Shown here one piece after another: positions 1-8,043 of a DNA stretch of 19,493 nucleotides; position 1 is the first letter of the stretch; each line of letters opens with the position of its first letter. Origin of the DNA: an uncultured bacterium (GTDB lineage Bacteria; Actinomycetota; Coriobacteriia; Coriobacteriales; Coriobacteriaceae). The stretch lies in NCBI GenBank assembly GCA_905214615.1, contig CAJMMX010000049.1, positions 1 through 19,493 on the forward strand, read 5' to 3'. A program made the position numbers and the translations under genes. The notes beneath the pieces are model-generated. The model saw only the letters and a list, made by a program, of their open reading frames with translations, was not told the DNA's origin and did no database searches.

Positions 1-126
1 CCGCCACGGCCACCGCGATCGCCACCGCGACCGCCGCGGTCACCACCACGGCCACCGCGATCGCCAAAGCCGCCGCGACCGCCACGGTCGCCGCCACGGC
101 CACCGCGATCGTCACGGCCGCCGCGA
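1..126. repeat. GC-rich tandem repeat encoding the RGG tail
   Basis: Short imperfect units built from CCGCCACGG and CCACCGCGATCG-like words recur through this stretch and continue past the left edge. They all lie in one frame of the minus-strand gene and encode RGG and DRGG units. The repeat is therefore coding, and its copy number may vary between strains by slippage. Confidence 0.8.
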
Positions 127-731
127 GGACCGCGGTCCTCGTCCAGGCCCATGGCGACGAGCGGAGCGATGACCTTATCGAGAGCAGCCATCAGCTCGGT
201 GGCCTCCTCGTAAGAAAGCTCGGGCAGGAGCTTCTCCTTCTTGTTGGCAAGCTCGACCAGGCCCTCAGCGGCATCCTCGGCAGCAAAGACGACGATCTTG
301 CGCATATCGCCCTCGGCGTCGTCGATGCGGCCGACCAGATCGGCGGCCTCGGCCTCGGCCATCAGACCATCGAGCTCACGAAGGCGCATGCCCAGCAGGT
401 CGGACATTTCCTTCTGCTCCATCTTGGGCTTGAGGTCAAGGAGCTTGATGGCGCGCTCGATGTTCGCCATGCGCTCGGCCTTGGCCTCCTCCTCCTTGGA
501 AATAGCAAAGCGACGGCTACGCAGCAGGCGAGCGGCCTTCTGCATCTTGTCCATCAGCTCTTCGTCATCGTAATCAGCGGCGGCCTCGACAACCTCGGCC
601 TCCTCCTCGGCGGAAACCTCGTCAGCAGCCTCAACCTCAGCAGCTTCGGTCTCCACGGTCTCGACTGCCTCAACCTCGGCAGCCATGGTCTCGTTCTCGG
701 TCTCGTTCATGATCTCTTCGTTCTCAGACAT
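1..731 (-). CDS. RGG-repeat protein with acidic N-terminus (partial)
   Basis: The reading frame starts at an ATG whose first base is 731 and is still open at base 1, so at least 243 residues are visible and the C-terminus is missing. The start has an AGGAG ribosome site 4 bases upstream. Residues 1-57 are extremely acidic (Glu, Ala and Val dominate). Residues about 58-199 are charged and probably helical. From about residue 199 the chain becomes repeats of Arg-Gly-Gly, often as DRGGRGG. Such RGG tails bind RNA in other proteins, so a nucleic-acid-binding role is inferred. I recognise no enzyme domain and no named family. The short leader (732-883) holds two small hairpins (arms 746-749/754-757 and 764-768/775-779) but no convincing promoter. 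Confidence 0.8.
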   Translation of the reverse strand, partial: MSENEEIMNETENETMAAEVEAVETVETEAAEVEAADEVSAEEEAEVVEAAADYDDEELMDKMQKAARLLRSRRFAISKEEEAKAERMANIERAIKLLDLKPKMEQKEMSDLLGMRLRELDGLMAEAEAADLVGRIDDAEGDMRKIVVFAAEDAAEGLVELANKKEKLLPELSYEEATELMAALDKVIAPLVAMGLDEDRGPRGGRDDRGGRGGDRGGRGGFGDRGGRGGDRGGRGGDRGGRG

Positions 732-883
732 GAGACTCCTTCTTGGCCCTCTCGGGCATCATCGCCCCATTCGCGGGGCCCGTCGCGCACTCTTTGCGCT
801 TTATACATTCATGCCTCTCGGCAAAACGTCCATTAGTTTATGGTGTCGCCATCCAATCTAGCTGCAGAATCTATGTGCACACA

Positions 884-2299
884 TTAATGCGACATGTGCG
901 ACTCGCGGCGAGCGTACACCAGCGACACCGCGAACCCGACAACGGCAATCACGGCCGCCACGCGCACGGCGGCTGCAAATCCTATCGCCTGGGCAACGTC
1001 CGACGCAACGCCCGCGGCGCCAGCAGCCACCGCAGAACTCGAGAGCAGACCGATAAACAGCGACGGGCCAAACGATGCGGCAATCATGTTCCACGTGTTA
1101 AGCAATGCCGTTCCGTGAGGATGTTCAGCGGCAGGCAGCGTCTCCAAGCCGGCCGTTTGCGAGGGGCTCAGCACCAAACCGACTCCGGCATACACCACAA
1201 CGGTCAGCGCCACGACGACGCCGATGTTCATGCTTGCCGCCGTCATCGAGATGGCAGTCTGCCCCACGGCAATCAGGGCAAAGCCGACCGGCAGCAGGGG
1301 CCATGCGCCACGGGCGTCCATCACACGTCCGCCCACAATCGAGGTCACGGCGTTGCAGGCAATCGCCGGCAAAATGAGCAAGCCCGCAACAAGTGCGGTC
1401 ATGCCGTATGCGCCCTCAAAATAGAGCGGCAACAAAACACTCATCGAGAACGTTGTCATCATCGACACCACCACAAGCAGGCACGCAGGCCAAAAACGAA
1501 CGCTCGCCACGGGACGCACGTTAAGCACCGGATGCTCGAGCTTGAGCTGACGGGCCGCAAACAAGCCGAGCAGCACAAGGGCGGCGAAGAGTGTCACGAT
1601 GCCGGAAATCAGATTGGTCGAGAACTCGCCTACGGAATACACAAATGCCGTAATGCTGGCAGCGAGCAAAACAACCGACAGAATATCAAGCGTGGTGTTC
1701 GAGCGCTCTCCGACATTCTGAACAAGCTTTACGCCCGCCGCAGCGACCGCAATGCCGCCCACCAACGGCACTACGAACACCGCTCTCCAGCCAAACAATG
1801 TGCACATAAGACCGCTGATCACAGGTCCAAACGCCGGCCCTAGCGTAATGCAGGCACCGCCCAGACTCAGGTACAGACCGAGCTTCTCACGCGGGGCGCA
1901 AGACAGCACCACGTTCATCATGAGCGGAAACAAGATGCCCGATCCCGCAGCCTGCAAAATACGACTTGGCAGCAAAACAGTAAACGACGGGGCGACCAGG
2001 CACAGGACTTCTCCGGCGACCGTGCATCCGCATGCGAAAAACAGCAGCTTGCGCGTCGAGAAACGACCGGAAAGAAAGGCCATGACGGCCGTAAAGATCG
2101 ACGTCACGATCATGTAGCCCGAAACAAGCCACTGCGCCGTGGTGGCACTCACCGAAAAGGCCGCCATGATGTCGTGCAACGCCACGTTAATGATGTTCTC
2201 GTTAAAGGCGGCAACAAAGGCTGCGATATACATTACGGCGAGAAACGCCGAAGTGGCCGATGGCGTTGTCTGAACTTGTTGCTGAGATTTGCTTCCCAT
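884..2299 (-). CDS. MFS drug/solute exporter, DHA2 type (14 TM)
   Basis: Inner-membrane proton-coupled exporter of the major facilitator superfamily, about 471 residues. About 14 hydrophobic segments are visible, the number typical of the DHA2 (EmrB/QacA) group. A motif A-like loop (LSGRFSTRK) follows the second helix, and a motif C-like GPAFGPVISG follows later; motif C is characteristic of antiporters. I chose the ATG at 2299 rather than an ATG ten codons upstream because AGGAAGG (2306-2312) is correctly spaced for it, leaving the N-terminus MGSKSQQQ. The gene is divergent from the deformylase-like gene, with about 200 bases between them. That gap has an AGGGC/GCCCT inverted repeat at 2351-2368 that could be an operator. 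The substrate cannot be told from sequence. The family call is firm. Confidence 0.88.
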   Translation of the reverse strand: MGSKSQQQVQTTPSATSAFLAVMYIAAFVAAFNENIINVALHDIMAAFSVSATTAQWLVSGYMIVTSIFTAVMAFLSGRFSTRKLLFFACGCTVAGEVLCLVAPSFTVLLPSRILQAAGSGILFPLMMNVVLSCAPREKLGLYLSLGGACITLGPAFGPVISGLMCTLFGWRAVFVVPLVGGIAVAAAGVKLVQNVGERSNTTLDILSVVLLAASITAFVYSVGEFSTNLISGIVTLFAALVLLGLFAARQLKLEHPVLNVRPVASVRFWPACLLVVVSMMTTFSMSVLLPLYFEGAYGMTALVAGLLILPAIACNAVTSIVGGRVMDARGAWPLLPVGFALIAVGQTAISMTAASMNIGVVVALTVVVYAGVGLVLSPSQTAGLETLPAAEHPHGTALLNTWNMIAASFGPSLFIGLLSSSAVAAGAAGVASDVAQAIGFAAAVRVAAVIAVVGFAVSLVYARRESHMSH

Positions 2300-2503
2300 G
2301 CATTTCCTTCCTCTTGGAACGACAGTCACATCGCCCCAGAGGAACAGTCCAGGGCGAGCATGAGCCCTAGACTTACGTCAGACGCCGCACGCGACGGATC
2401 CGACAACATGGTCCAACGTCGAAAGATTGTAACGCTGACGCGCAGCTTTCCTTCCGCGCTATTATTAAAAGTCCACGAAAGCACGAGACATGAGGAGCCC
2501 GCC

Positions 2504-2914
2504 ATGATCAAACCCATCATGAAATCCGAGCTCTTTTTGCGCCTGCCTTCCGAAGACGCGGGCCCCGATGACGCCGTGACCGGGCAGGACCTCCTGGATA
2601 CGCTCCATGAGCATGAGCACGAGTGCGTGGGCCTCGCCGCCAATATGATCGGCGTGCGCAAACGCATCATCTGCGTAAAGGACGGCAACAGGGCGCTCCT
2701 GATGTACAACCCTCAAATTCTTGAGCAGGTCAATGCCTATCAGACGAGCGAAGGATGCCTCTCGCTTGCCGGCGAGCGCCCCTGTACCCGTTATCGCCGC
2801 ATTAAGGTGGAGTATCTGGACGAGAACTTCGTCCACCGCATCAAAAACTTCTCGGGCTACACCGCCGAGATCATCCAACACGAAATCGACCACTGCAACG
2901 GCGTCGTGGTTTAG
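2504..2914 (+). CDS. Short peptide-deformylase-like protein A (motif I Gln replaced by Met)
   Basis: Peptide deformylases remove the N-formyl group from new proteins using a metal held by one Cys and two His. This 136-residue protein has motif II EGCLS (residues 83-87, metal ligand Cys85) and motif III QHEIDH (125-130), with both His ligands and the catalytic Glu. Motif I reads GLAANMIG (43-50), so the oxyanion Gln of classical enzymes is Met48. It is shorter than typical deformylases (about 165-190 residues), lacking the C-terminal helix region. From memory, short homologues with AANMIG occur in Firmicutes, so the change may be a subfamily trait. The start is the ATG at 2504 with GAGGAG upstream; the open frame extends further 5' but without support. 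A weak -10-like TATTAT lies at 2460-2465. The following LysR gene is 36 bases away and may be co-transcribed. A housekeeping role is unlikely. Confidence 0.85.
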   Translation: MIKPIMKSELFLRLPSEDAGPDDAVTGQDLLDTLHEHEHECVGLAANMIGVRKRIICVKDGNRALLMYNPQILEQVNAYQTSEGCLSLAGERPCTRYRRIKVEYLDENFVHRIKNFSGYTAEIIQHEIDHCNGVVV

Positions 2915-2950
2915 GCCACCTGCCAAAATGAGGGTACCGGAGGCCTCCCT

Positions 2951-3874
2951 ATGGATATCAGCCGCTTTGGCGAATTCGCCATCTTAGCGCAGTCACGCAC
3001 GTTTCTTGATGCGGCGGAACTGCTTTTCATGTCGCAATCAACCCTCTCCAAGCACATCATGGCAATGGAGCACGAACTCGGCTGCAAGCTCATCGATCGA
3101 AGCAAGCGCCACGTAACACTCACCGCGCAAGGTGAAGCGCTCCTCCCCTATGCGCAAAAAATTGCGACGCTTCAGCATCGCTATCTTGCCGCCATTCAAA
3201 TAGGTGCAGATGAGCCGCTCGAGCACCTCGCCGTCGGTTCTATCCCCATTATGACCCCTTATGGGATTACGGACGCCGTCATCGATTTTCAGCAGGCGAA
3301 CCCCTCATATTCTGTCGAGCTCATCGAGGGCGAGGGCGACACACTCAAGCGCATGCTCCTGCACGAGGACATTGACCTGGCCTTCATCCGCGACAGCGGC
3401 GCCATCGAGCCGGAGTTCAAAAAGATTCCCTTTACGACCGACCGGCTCGTGGCCGTCCTTTCGCTCGACCATCCACTCGCCGAACGTGACACCGTCGAGA
3501 TAGACGACCTTATCGACGAGAATTTCCTCATGCTTCCCCAAGGCTCGTTCGTAAGCGAGCTCGTCCTTTCCCTTTGTCGCAAAGCTGGATTTGGCCCACG
3601 TGTTACGTTCACCGGCAAACGAGCCGAGAACATCATCTCTCTTGTCGCACGCGGCGCCGGTGTCTCATTCCTCATGCGCAAGCCGGCGGAATCGCTTGCC
3701 AGCGGAAAGGTAGCCCTGGTGCCGCTTGAGCCCGCGACGACCTCCGAGGTCAGGCTCTACCTCAAGCGGAACGCCGCGCACTCGCAGGCGGTCGTCTCGT
3801 TCATCGGCTTCCTCCCCTACCGTCAGCTCCTGCAGGGCGACCGTGCGTCTTCCACCGCGGCACGACCGTCATAA
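2951..3874 (+). CDS. LysR-family transcriptional regulator
   Basis: A 307-residue LysR-type regulator. The N-terminal winged helix-turn-helix covers roughly residues 1-60, with the recognition region around MSQSTLSKHI and the usual GCKLIDRSKRHVTLTAQGEALL continuation (given here as the region at residues 44-65). A type 2 periplasmic-binding-like effector domain fills about 90-295. The start is set by GGAGG at 2939-2943. It lies 36 bases after the deformylase-like gene on the same strand, so the two may form a small operon. No divergent partner is immediately adjacent, so its target is unclear; the MFS exporter, the neighbouring deformylase-like gene or the PTS operon are possible. A strong hairpin follows. 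Confidence 0.9.
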   Translation: MDISRFGEFAILAQSRTFLDAAELLFMSQSTLSKHIMAMEHELGCKLIDRSKRHVTLTAQGEALLPYAQKIATLQHRYLAAIQIGADEPLEHLAVGSIPIMTPYGITDAVIDFQQANPSYSVELIEGEGDTLKRMLLHEDIDLAFIRDSGAIEPEFKKIPFTTDRLVAVLSLDHPLAERDTVEIDDLIDENFLMLPQGSFVSELVLSLCRKAGFGPRVTFTGKRAENIISLVARGAGVSFLMRKPAESLASGKVALVPLEPATTSEVRLYLKRNAAHSQAVVSFIGFLPYRQLLQGDRASSTAARPS

Positions 3875-3941
3875 TCCCCGTTGCTCCACAACCGCAGGCT
3901 TGTGTCCGCAAACACGCTGACAACGGCACAAAACACAAATA

Positions 3942-3972
3942 TGCCTCGGGCGGCACGTCACCGTCCGAGGCA
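3942..3972. terminator. Bidirectional intrinsic terminator between lysR and the PTS gene
   Basis: A 12-bp stem (3942-3953 with 3961-3972, core TGCCTCGG/CCGAGGCA, one G-T pair) encloses a 7-base loop. It lies between two converging genes. On the minus strand it is followed by ATATTTGTGTTTTG, a U-rich tail that suits the PTS transcript. The plus-strand tail AATTTAGTT is weaker. Confidence 0.8.
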
Positions 3973-3997
3973 AATTTAGTTAAAGTGCGCAGACAGA

Positions 3998-5440
3998 CTA
4001 GTCCACCGAGATGTTGAGCGCCTTACCGCCCTCGTCCTTCCTGGTACCGATCACCATAGCGGCGACAAGAGCCAGAACGAAAGCGACCACACCGGAGATG
4101 ACAAGGCCGATAAAGCCCGTGTCGATGCCGGCAGGGTTAATAAAGCTCGGGAAACCGAGCGGGCCGGAGGCACCGAAGGCATAGAGTTTGGCACCCATGA
4201 GGCCGGCGATGGCGCCGCCTACACCAGCGGAAATAAAGGTTGCCCACATAAGGCGCTTACGCGGCAGCAAGATGGCGTAAAGCGCAGGCTCGTTGACACC
4301 GAAAATCGAAGAGACAAGGGCGGGAATGTTGACGGCAGCATTTTCCTCGGAATCCTTGGTTCGGATGACCATGCCAAGCACAGCACCGGCGATGGCACAA
4401 CCGCCTGCATACACGAGCGGGTTAATGAGGTCATAGCCGTAGGTTGCGACATCGAGAAACCACAGCGGGATGATACCCCAGTGCAGGCCGAACATGACGA
4501 GCAGGCTCCAGAACGTGCCGATGACGAAGCCGGCGATGGCGGGCTGGAAGTTGATGAGCATCAAGATGATCTGGGCAACGATATTGGAGAGGACCGTCAT
4601 GACCGGACCGACCACAAGCAGGCCAAGGATGCCGCAAATGAGGAGCGTCAGGATGTTGGAGAAGAACGAACTCACAAGCGCGGGCAGCGCGTTAGAAAGG
4701 GCCTTGTGCACCTTGGAGGCAATCCAGACGATAAAGATCGCAGGCAGAATCGTCGATGAGTAATTCTGCATGATCAGCGGGATGCCAAAAATATCACCAT
4801 AGACATTGGACTCGAAGACCGTGCCGGCGCCGAGCGTGTAGAGCGGATCTCCGCCCATAAGGGCAACGAGCGTCGGGTAGACGAGGATACCACCGAGCGC
4901 CATTCCCATAACGGGCTTAAGTCCGAACTTCTTGGCCGACGTCCAGCCAATGATTAGCGGAAAGTAATAGAAGACCGAATCTCCGATTGCCGAGAGCGTC
5001 ACATACGTATTGCTGTCCTTGGCAGGCCAACCGGCAACCGTGCAGAGCGCGAGCATCGACTTGATAAAGCCACCGGCCATAAGCACGCCAAGAACCGGCT
5101 GCAGAATCTCGGAAATGATGGCGAGCAGACGCGAGAATGGATCGCCCTTTTTGACGTCGTCGCCCTCATCGATATCGAGTGCGGGTTTGGAGTCGAACCC
5201 GCCAATCTGAACAAGGTCGTTGTAGACGGCCTCGACAGTGGCACCTATCACGACCTGATACTGTCCGCCGGCCTGGATGACGTCAACGACACCCTTCGTC
5301 GCCTTAAGCTCATTGGTCTGGGCGAGCGATTCATCCTTGAGGTGGAAGCGGAGACGCGTAATGCAGTGGCTCACGTCTAACACATTGTCTCGACCACCGA
5401 CCTTTGTGATGATTTCATCGCAAAGCTTCTGGTATTTCAT
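3998..5440 (-). CDS. PTS sugar transporter EIIBC, beta-glucoside/sucrose type, no EIIA
   Basis: Membrane permease of the phosphotransferase system that imports and phosphorylates a sugar. The 480 residues contain an EIIB domain (about 1-80) with the phosphorylated Cys26 in SHCITRLRF, a linker, then an EIIC domain (about 105-470) with many membrane helices, GLHWGIIP (318-325) and VNEPALY (382-388) matching the family sugar-site motif. It stops at ALNISVD without the EIIA domain of full-length BglF-like proteins, so a separate EIIA must supply phosphate. I chose the ATG at 5440 because GGAGAA precedes it and EIIB homology begins there; the open frame runs about 99 codons further upstream without coding character. 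It is the last gene of the operon, 193 bases after the ceramidase-like gene. The gap has a small hairpin (5537-5554) but no clear promoter. The sugar is unknown. Confidence 0.9.
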   Translation of the reverse strand: MKYQKLCDEIITKVGGRDNVLDVSHCITRLRFHLKDESLAQTNELKATKGVVDVIQAGGQYQVVIGATVEAVYNDLVQIGGFDSKPALDIDEGDDVKKGDPFSRLLAIISEILQPVLGVLMAGGFIKSMLALCTVAGWPAKDSNTYVTLSAIGDSVFYYFPLIIGWTSAKKFGLKPVMGMALGGILVYPTLVALMGGDPLYTLGAGTVFESNVYGDIFGIPLIMQNYSSTILPAIFIVWIASKVHKALSNALPALVSSFFSNILTLLICGILGLLVVGPVMTVLSNIVAQIILMLINFQPAIAGFVIGTFWSLLVMFGLHWGIIPLWFLDVATYGYDLINPLVYAGGCAIAGAVLGMVIRTKDSEENAAVNIPALVSSIFGVNEPALYAILLPRKRLMWATFISAGVGGAIAGLMGAKLYAFGASGPLGFPSFINPAGIDTGFIGLVISGVVAFVLALVAAMVIGTRKDEGGKALNISVD

Positions 5441-5633
5441 GGAATTCTCCTTTTTCTGAGCGGGGCATAGCGTAGATTTCAGGCCTCCGTAGTCGACGTG
5501 GGAGGACAAGGAACCCGCTTCCCCCTTCGAAATCCGCGGACGCACGTACGCCCGGGATAGGAAACGGCAGAGAAGATGGAAGATGCCGATCACATGGCAG
5601 CGAGCCTCATTAGCCCATGTCACGCAATCAGGT

Positions 5634-6752
5634 CTACAGACGCGAATCTGCTGCGCCGAGAAGTCTCGTCGTCTGGCAGAACTTGTCACACAGACGTTCC
5701 GGTTCGCCCTGGGGAATCTGAGTACGCTCGGTCTCAAAGGAGAGGCCGTACTCGCGTGCCGGAAGGAAATACTCGAAATAGCCGTTGGTGTAACCGCAAA
5801 CTATTCCCTCGACCGGACATTCGCGCTTCATGCGAATACCCAGGTCGCTGCCGAGCTCACTCGGGAACACAAAGAGATGCAGGCCGCCCAAACTGATGAC
5901 GGCACACTTAAGCGTGAGCGAAAAGTCGTCATGGGCAACGGTGTGATAGAACGTCTGAGGCTCGATGCGGTCAAGAACGACCTCGCGATCGAGCTTGATC
6001 TGGGAAATCGCCTCGGCAAGACCGGTCGAAACACGCTCAACCTCGGGAATGCCGCGTCCCTGGCGAAAATTGCGGTCGCTACAGTCGCCAGCAGCACCGA
6101 CGACCATGGCCGGATAGTAACCAAGACTCTGAGCGAGCTTTTTGCCGGTAAGACCGGCGAGTTCGCTCGTGAGCTCCGTGCAGTCGGGTCCGACACAGGC
6201 AGAATGCACCGCCCAGTTCACAAAGCCCGCAAACGATTTGCCTTCGTCATCGAAGAACGACACCACGATAACCTCATTGTCGGCAAGCTCTCCGGGAATG
6301 ATGCGGTTGTCGTAGAAACCGGTGATGACTTTTTTGCCCATGCGGCAGGTCGCAGGTCGCACGTTGGCGCGGCACTCTTCGAAGCATTGACAGATGGTAT
6401 CGAGGAACCAGCGATAGTAGTCCTCGTTGAATTTTCCCGTCCACCAGCTGCGATGGTAGGCGACGATCGAAGTGTGGTCGTGCGTCGCGGAGAGCAGAAC
6501 GCAATCACGGTCGATTCCGTAGCGCTCGGCGAGCATCGTCTTAACCTCCTCGGCCATGCTCTCCTCAAACTCGAGAACATCGGCGTTGAAGAGAAAAACT
6601 TCGCGGTCGTCCTGTTGGAAAAGAATCGCGTTGGCGAAGACGTCGTCATGGACGCCTGTCGCAGGCTCCAGACGGTTGGGGAGGTTACGGTATCCGATTA
6701 GATAGATGTCGCCTTGCGGGGTAATCTTGCGGCGTGCATGTCCGATATTCAT
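5634..6752 (-). CDS. Neutral/alkaline ceramidase-like hydrolase 1
   Basis: A 372-residue protein resembling the catalytic domain of neutral (non-lysosomal) ceramidases, zinc amidases. Features matching that family: SATHDHTS (88-95, His91 and His93 as metal-site candidates), NWAVHSA (179-185, His183), GDCSDRN (222-228, with Ser225 at the nucleophile position of family motif GDVSPN), FPSELG (Glu299), and GYTNGYFEYFLP (320-331) matching the YTNxY tyrosine region. All expected active-site positions appear filled. There is no signal peptide, unlike secreted ceramidases, and the C-terminal domain is absent, so a cytoplasmic substrate is inferred. The ATG overlaps the stop of the upstream gene by 4 bp (ATGA) with AGGAG 8 bases before it, indicating translational coupling. 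The true substrate is unknown; a PTS-imported amide or N-acyl sugar is a guess. Confidence 0.75.
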   Translation of the reverse strand: MNIGHARRKITPQGDIYLIGYRNLPNRLEPATGVHDDVFANAILFQQDDREVFLFNADVLEFEESMAEEVKTMLAERYGIDRDCVLLSATHDHTSIVAYHRSWWTGKFNEDYYRWFLDTICQCFEECRANVRPATCRMGKKVITGFYDNRIIPGELADNEVIVVSFFDDEGKSFAGFVNWAVHSACVGPDCTELTSELAGLTGKKLAQSLGYYPAMVVGAAGDCSDRNFRQGRGIPEVERVSTGLAEAISQIKLDREVVLDRIEPQTFYHTVAHDDFSLTLKCAVISLGGLHLFVFPSELGSDLGIRMKRECPVEGIVCGYTNGYFEYFLPAREYGLSFETERTQIPQGEPERLCDKFCQTTRLLGAADSRL

Positions 6753-8017
6753 GCAAGTTCTCCTTTTTGTCGCGCCGCGTTTAAAGCGGCAAGGATGGTT
6801 TGGAGGAGGCGCTCATGGGAACCGGCGGCAAAGCCGGAGTTCATGGCCTCATAGGTGATTTTCTCGTACGCATCGGGGGCCGGCAGATACTTCTGCCCTC
6901 CGTTGACAAGCGTGGCGAAGAGCACGGGGCAGAATCGGGCGGCGCGCACGGCGGCGCCAAACGAGCTCGAAACCTCGGGCTGGATACCAACGAACTCGGC
7001 ATTTCCCAGCCGAAGTAAATAGACCCTCGTACGCTGTTCGCCCGCCGCATGAAACTCATAAGTTCGATGCGGGGCCAATGAGCAGAAGTCGGCGCGCGTC
7101 TGGGCGGGCAAAAGGACGTCGACCGTGCGAGCATCGACGCCGATGGCATCGTCCTCACGCGCCGCACGGACGGCCTCAATCAACGCATCGCTCAGAACGC
7201 GACCCTGTCGATGCAGCATGCGATATCCACTCTCGTGAGCATCTAACGTTTGCTTCGCCCCGATCGAATCAAACGCAACGGTCACGGCGCGCTCCGCCGG
7301 ACTCTGATCCCCCGCGGCACCGGGCAGCAGCAACACGACTCCGCCCAATTCGCGCTCGAGAGCCATGGCGACAAAGCCAAAGAGGTCCCCGCTCACCACG
7401 CGCTTCCCTTGAGAATCGTGCGATCCGTCGAGCACGGAAGACTGGACATCAGCCGTCGCAAGCATGGCAACGAGCCCGCCCTCAGCATCCCTCGCGACAA
7501 GTACGGGCATCGCGTGGTCGGCAAACCCCTTGGGGTCTACTCCCAGCCACCAGCCGGCCGGCGTCTCAATGTCGCGGTTAACGTTCACAGGACAGTGGCC
7601 CTCCGCCGAGGCGAGCGTGACAGAGCGAATGCCCGCAACCGCCTGCTCAACAGCCGCGCGTGTCGCGGCGATGAGCGCGGCACGATAGCGCTCATTTCGA
7701 TCGCGGGCATCGGTGTCGGCCAGATGCCCAGGGGTGCGCACGTGAGGCGCAGAAAACGTGTGGGTCGGGACCACCCAAGAAAAGGCGCCGTCGCAATTGG
7801 AGACATCCTTGACAACCTCACGCAGATCGGCGAGTAGGGCCGGAGCGATCGAGGTAACCTCAAGTGAAAGGATGCAAGCGCGCCGCCCCATCCCTTCGAC
7901 CACGAAGGCACGGACAAAGATTTCATGACGGAGTGCGTCGAAACCGTCGAACGGCAATACGTCCTCTAAGTTAATGGCCACCCGGGCGGCTCCGGCCTTC
8001 ATCTCTCCCTTATCCAT
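6749..8017 (-). CDS. Neutral/alkaline ceramidase-like hydrolase 2 (divergent)
   Basis: A 422-residue protein of the same broad fold as its downstream neighbour but strongly divergent. PTHTFSAP (84-91) keeps His86 but has Phe where the second motif His usually is. GAAGDQSP (233-240) keeps the Ser (239) of the GDxSP nucleophile motif. QPEVSS (346-351) gives a Glu, and NGGQKYLPAPDAYE (372-385) matches the C-terminal family motif. The second His region seems replaced by ATADVQSS, with Asp190 where a His is expected, so metal binding may differ or be lost. There is no signal peptide. The start has AAAGGAGGG 8 bases upstream. It begins 26 bases after the amidohydrolase gene and overlaps the next gene by 4 bp. 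The pair may act as a hetero-oligomer or on successive bonds; this is inference. Confidence 0.68.
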   Translation of the reverse strand: MDKGEMKAGAARVAINLEDVLPFDGFDALRHEIFVRAFVVEGMGRRACILSLEVTSIAPALLADLREVVKDVSNCDGAFSWVVPTHTFSAPHVRTPGHLADTDARDRNERYRAALIAATRAAVEQAVAGIRSVTLASAEGHCPVNVNRDIETPAGWWLGVDPKGFADHAMPVLVARDAEGGLVAMLATADVQSSVLDGSHDSQGKRVVSGDLFGFVAMALERELGGVVLLLPGAAGDQSPAERAVTVAFDSIGAKQTLDAHESGYRMLHRQGRVLSDALIEAVRAAREDDAIGVDARTVDVLLPAQTRADFCSLAPHRTYEFHAAGEQRTRVYLLRLGNAEFVGIQPEVSSSFGAAVRAARFCPVLFATLVNGGQKYLPAPDAYEKITYEAMNSGFAAGSHERLLQTILAALNAARQKGELA

Positions 8018-8043
8018 GGCGAACGCCCTCCTTTATCTGTCGC

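Noticed and set aside
1..126. CRISPR-like or noncoding repeat array
   Set aside because: The units are too short and irregular, have no spacers, and are explained in full by an in-frame RGG coding tail.
743..1843. A long plus-strand open frame of 366 codons
   Set aside because: It lies antisense to the MFS exporter, its translation is rich in Arg, His and Gln with no domain, and the minus-strand gene has clear membrane helices and family motifs.
5441..5737. N-terminal extension of the PTS EIIBC reading frame
   Set aside because: It overlaps the end of the ceramidase-like gene, shows no PTS homology, and the ATG at 5440 has a good ribosome site exactly at the start of EIIB homology.
5583..6701. 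A plus-strand open frame of 372 codons across ceramidase-like gene 1
   Set aside because: It is a shadow of the minus-strand gene, which carries the ATHDHTS, GDCSDRN and YTNGY motifs, a ribosome site and operon coupling.
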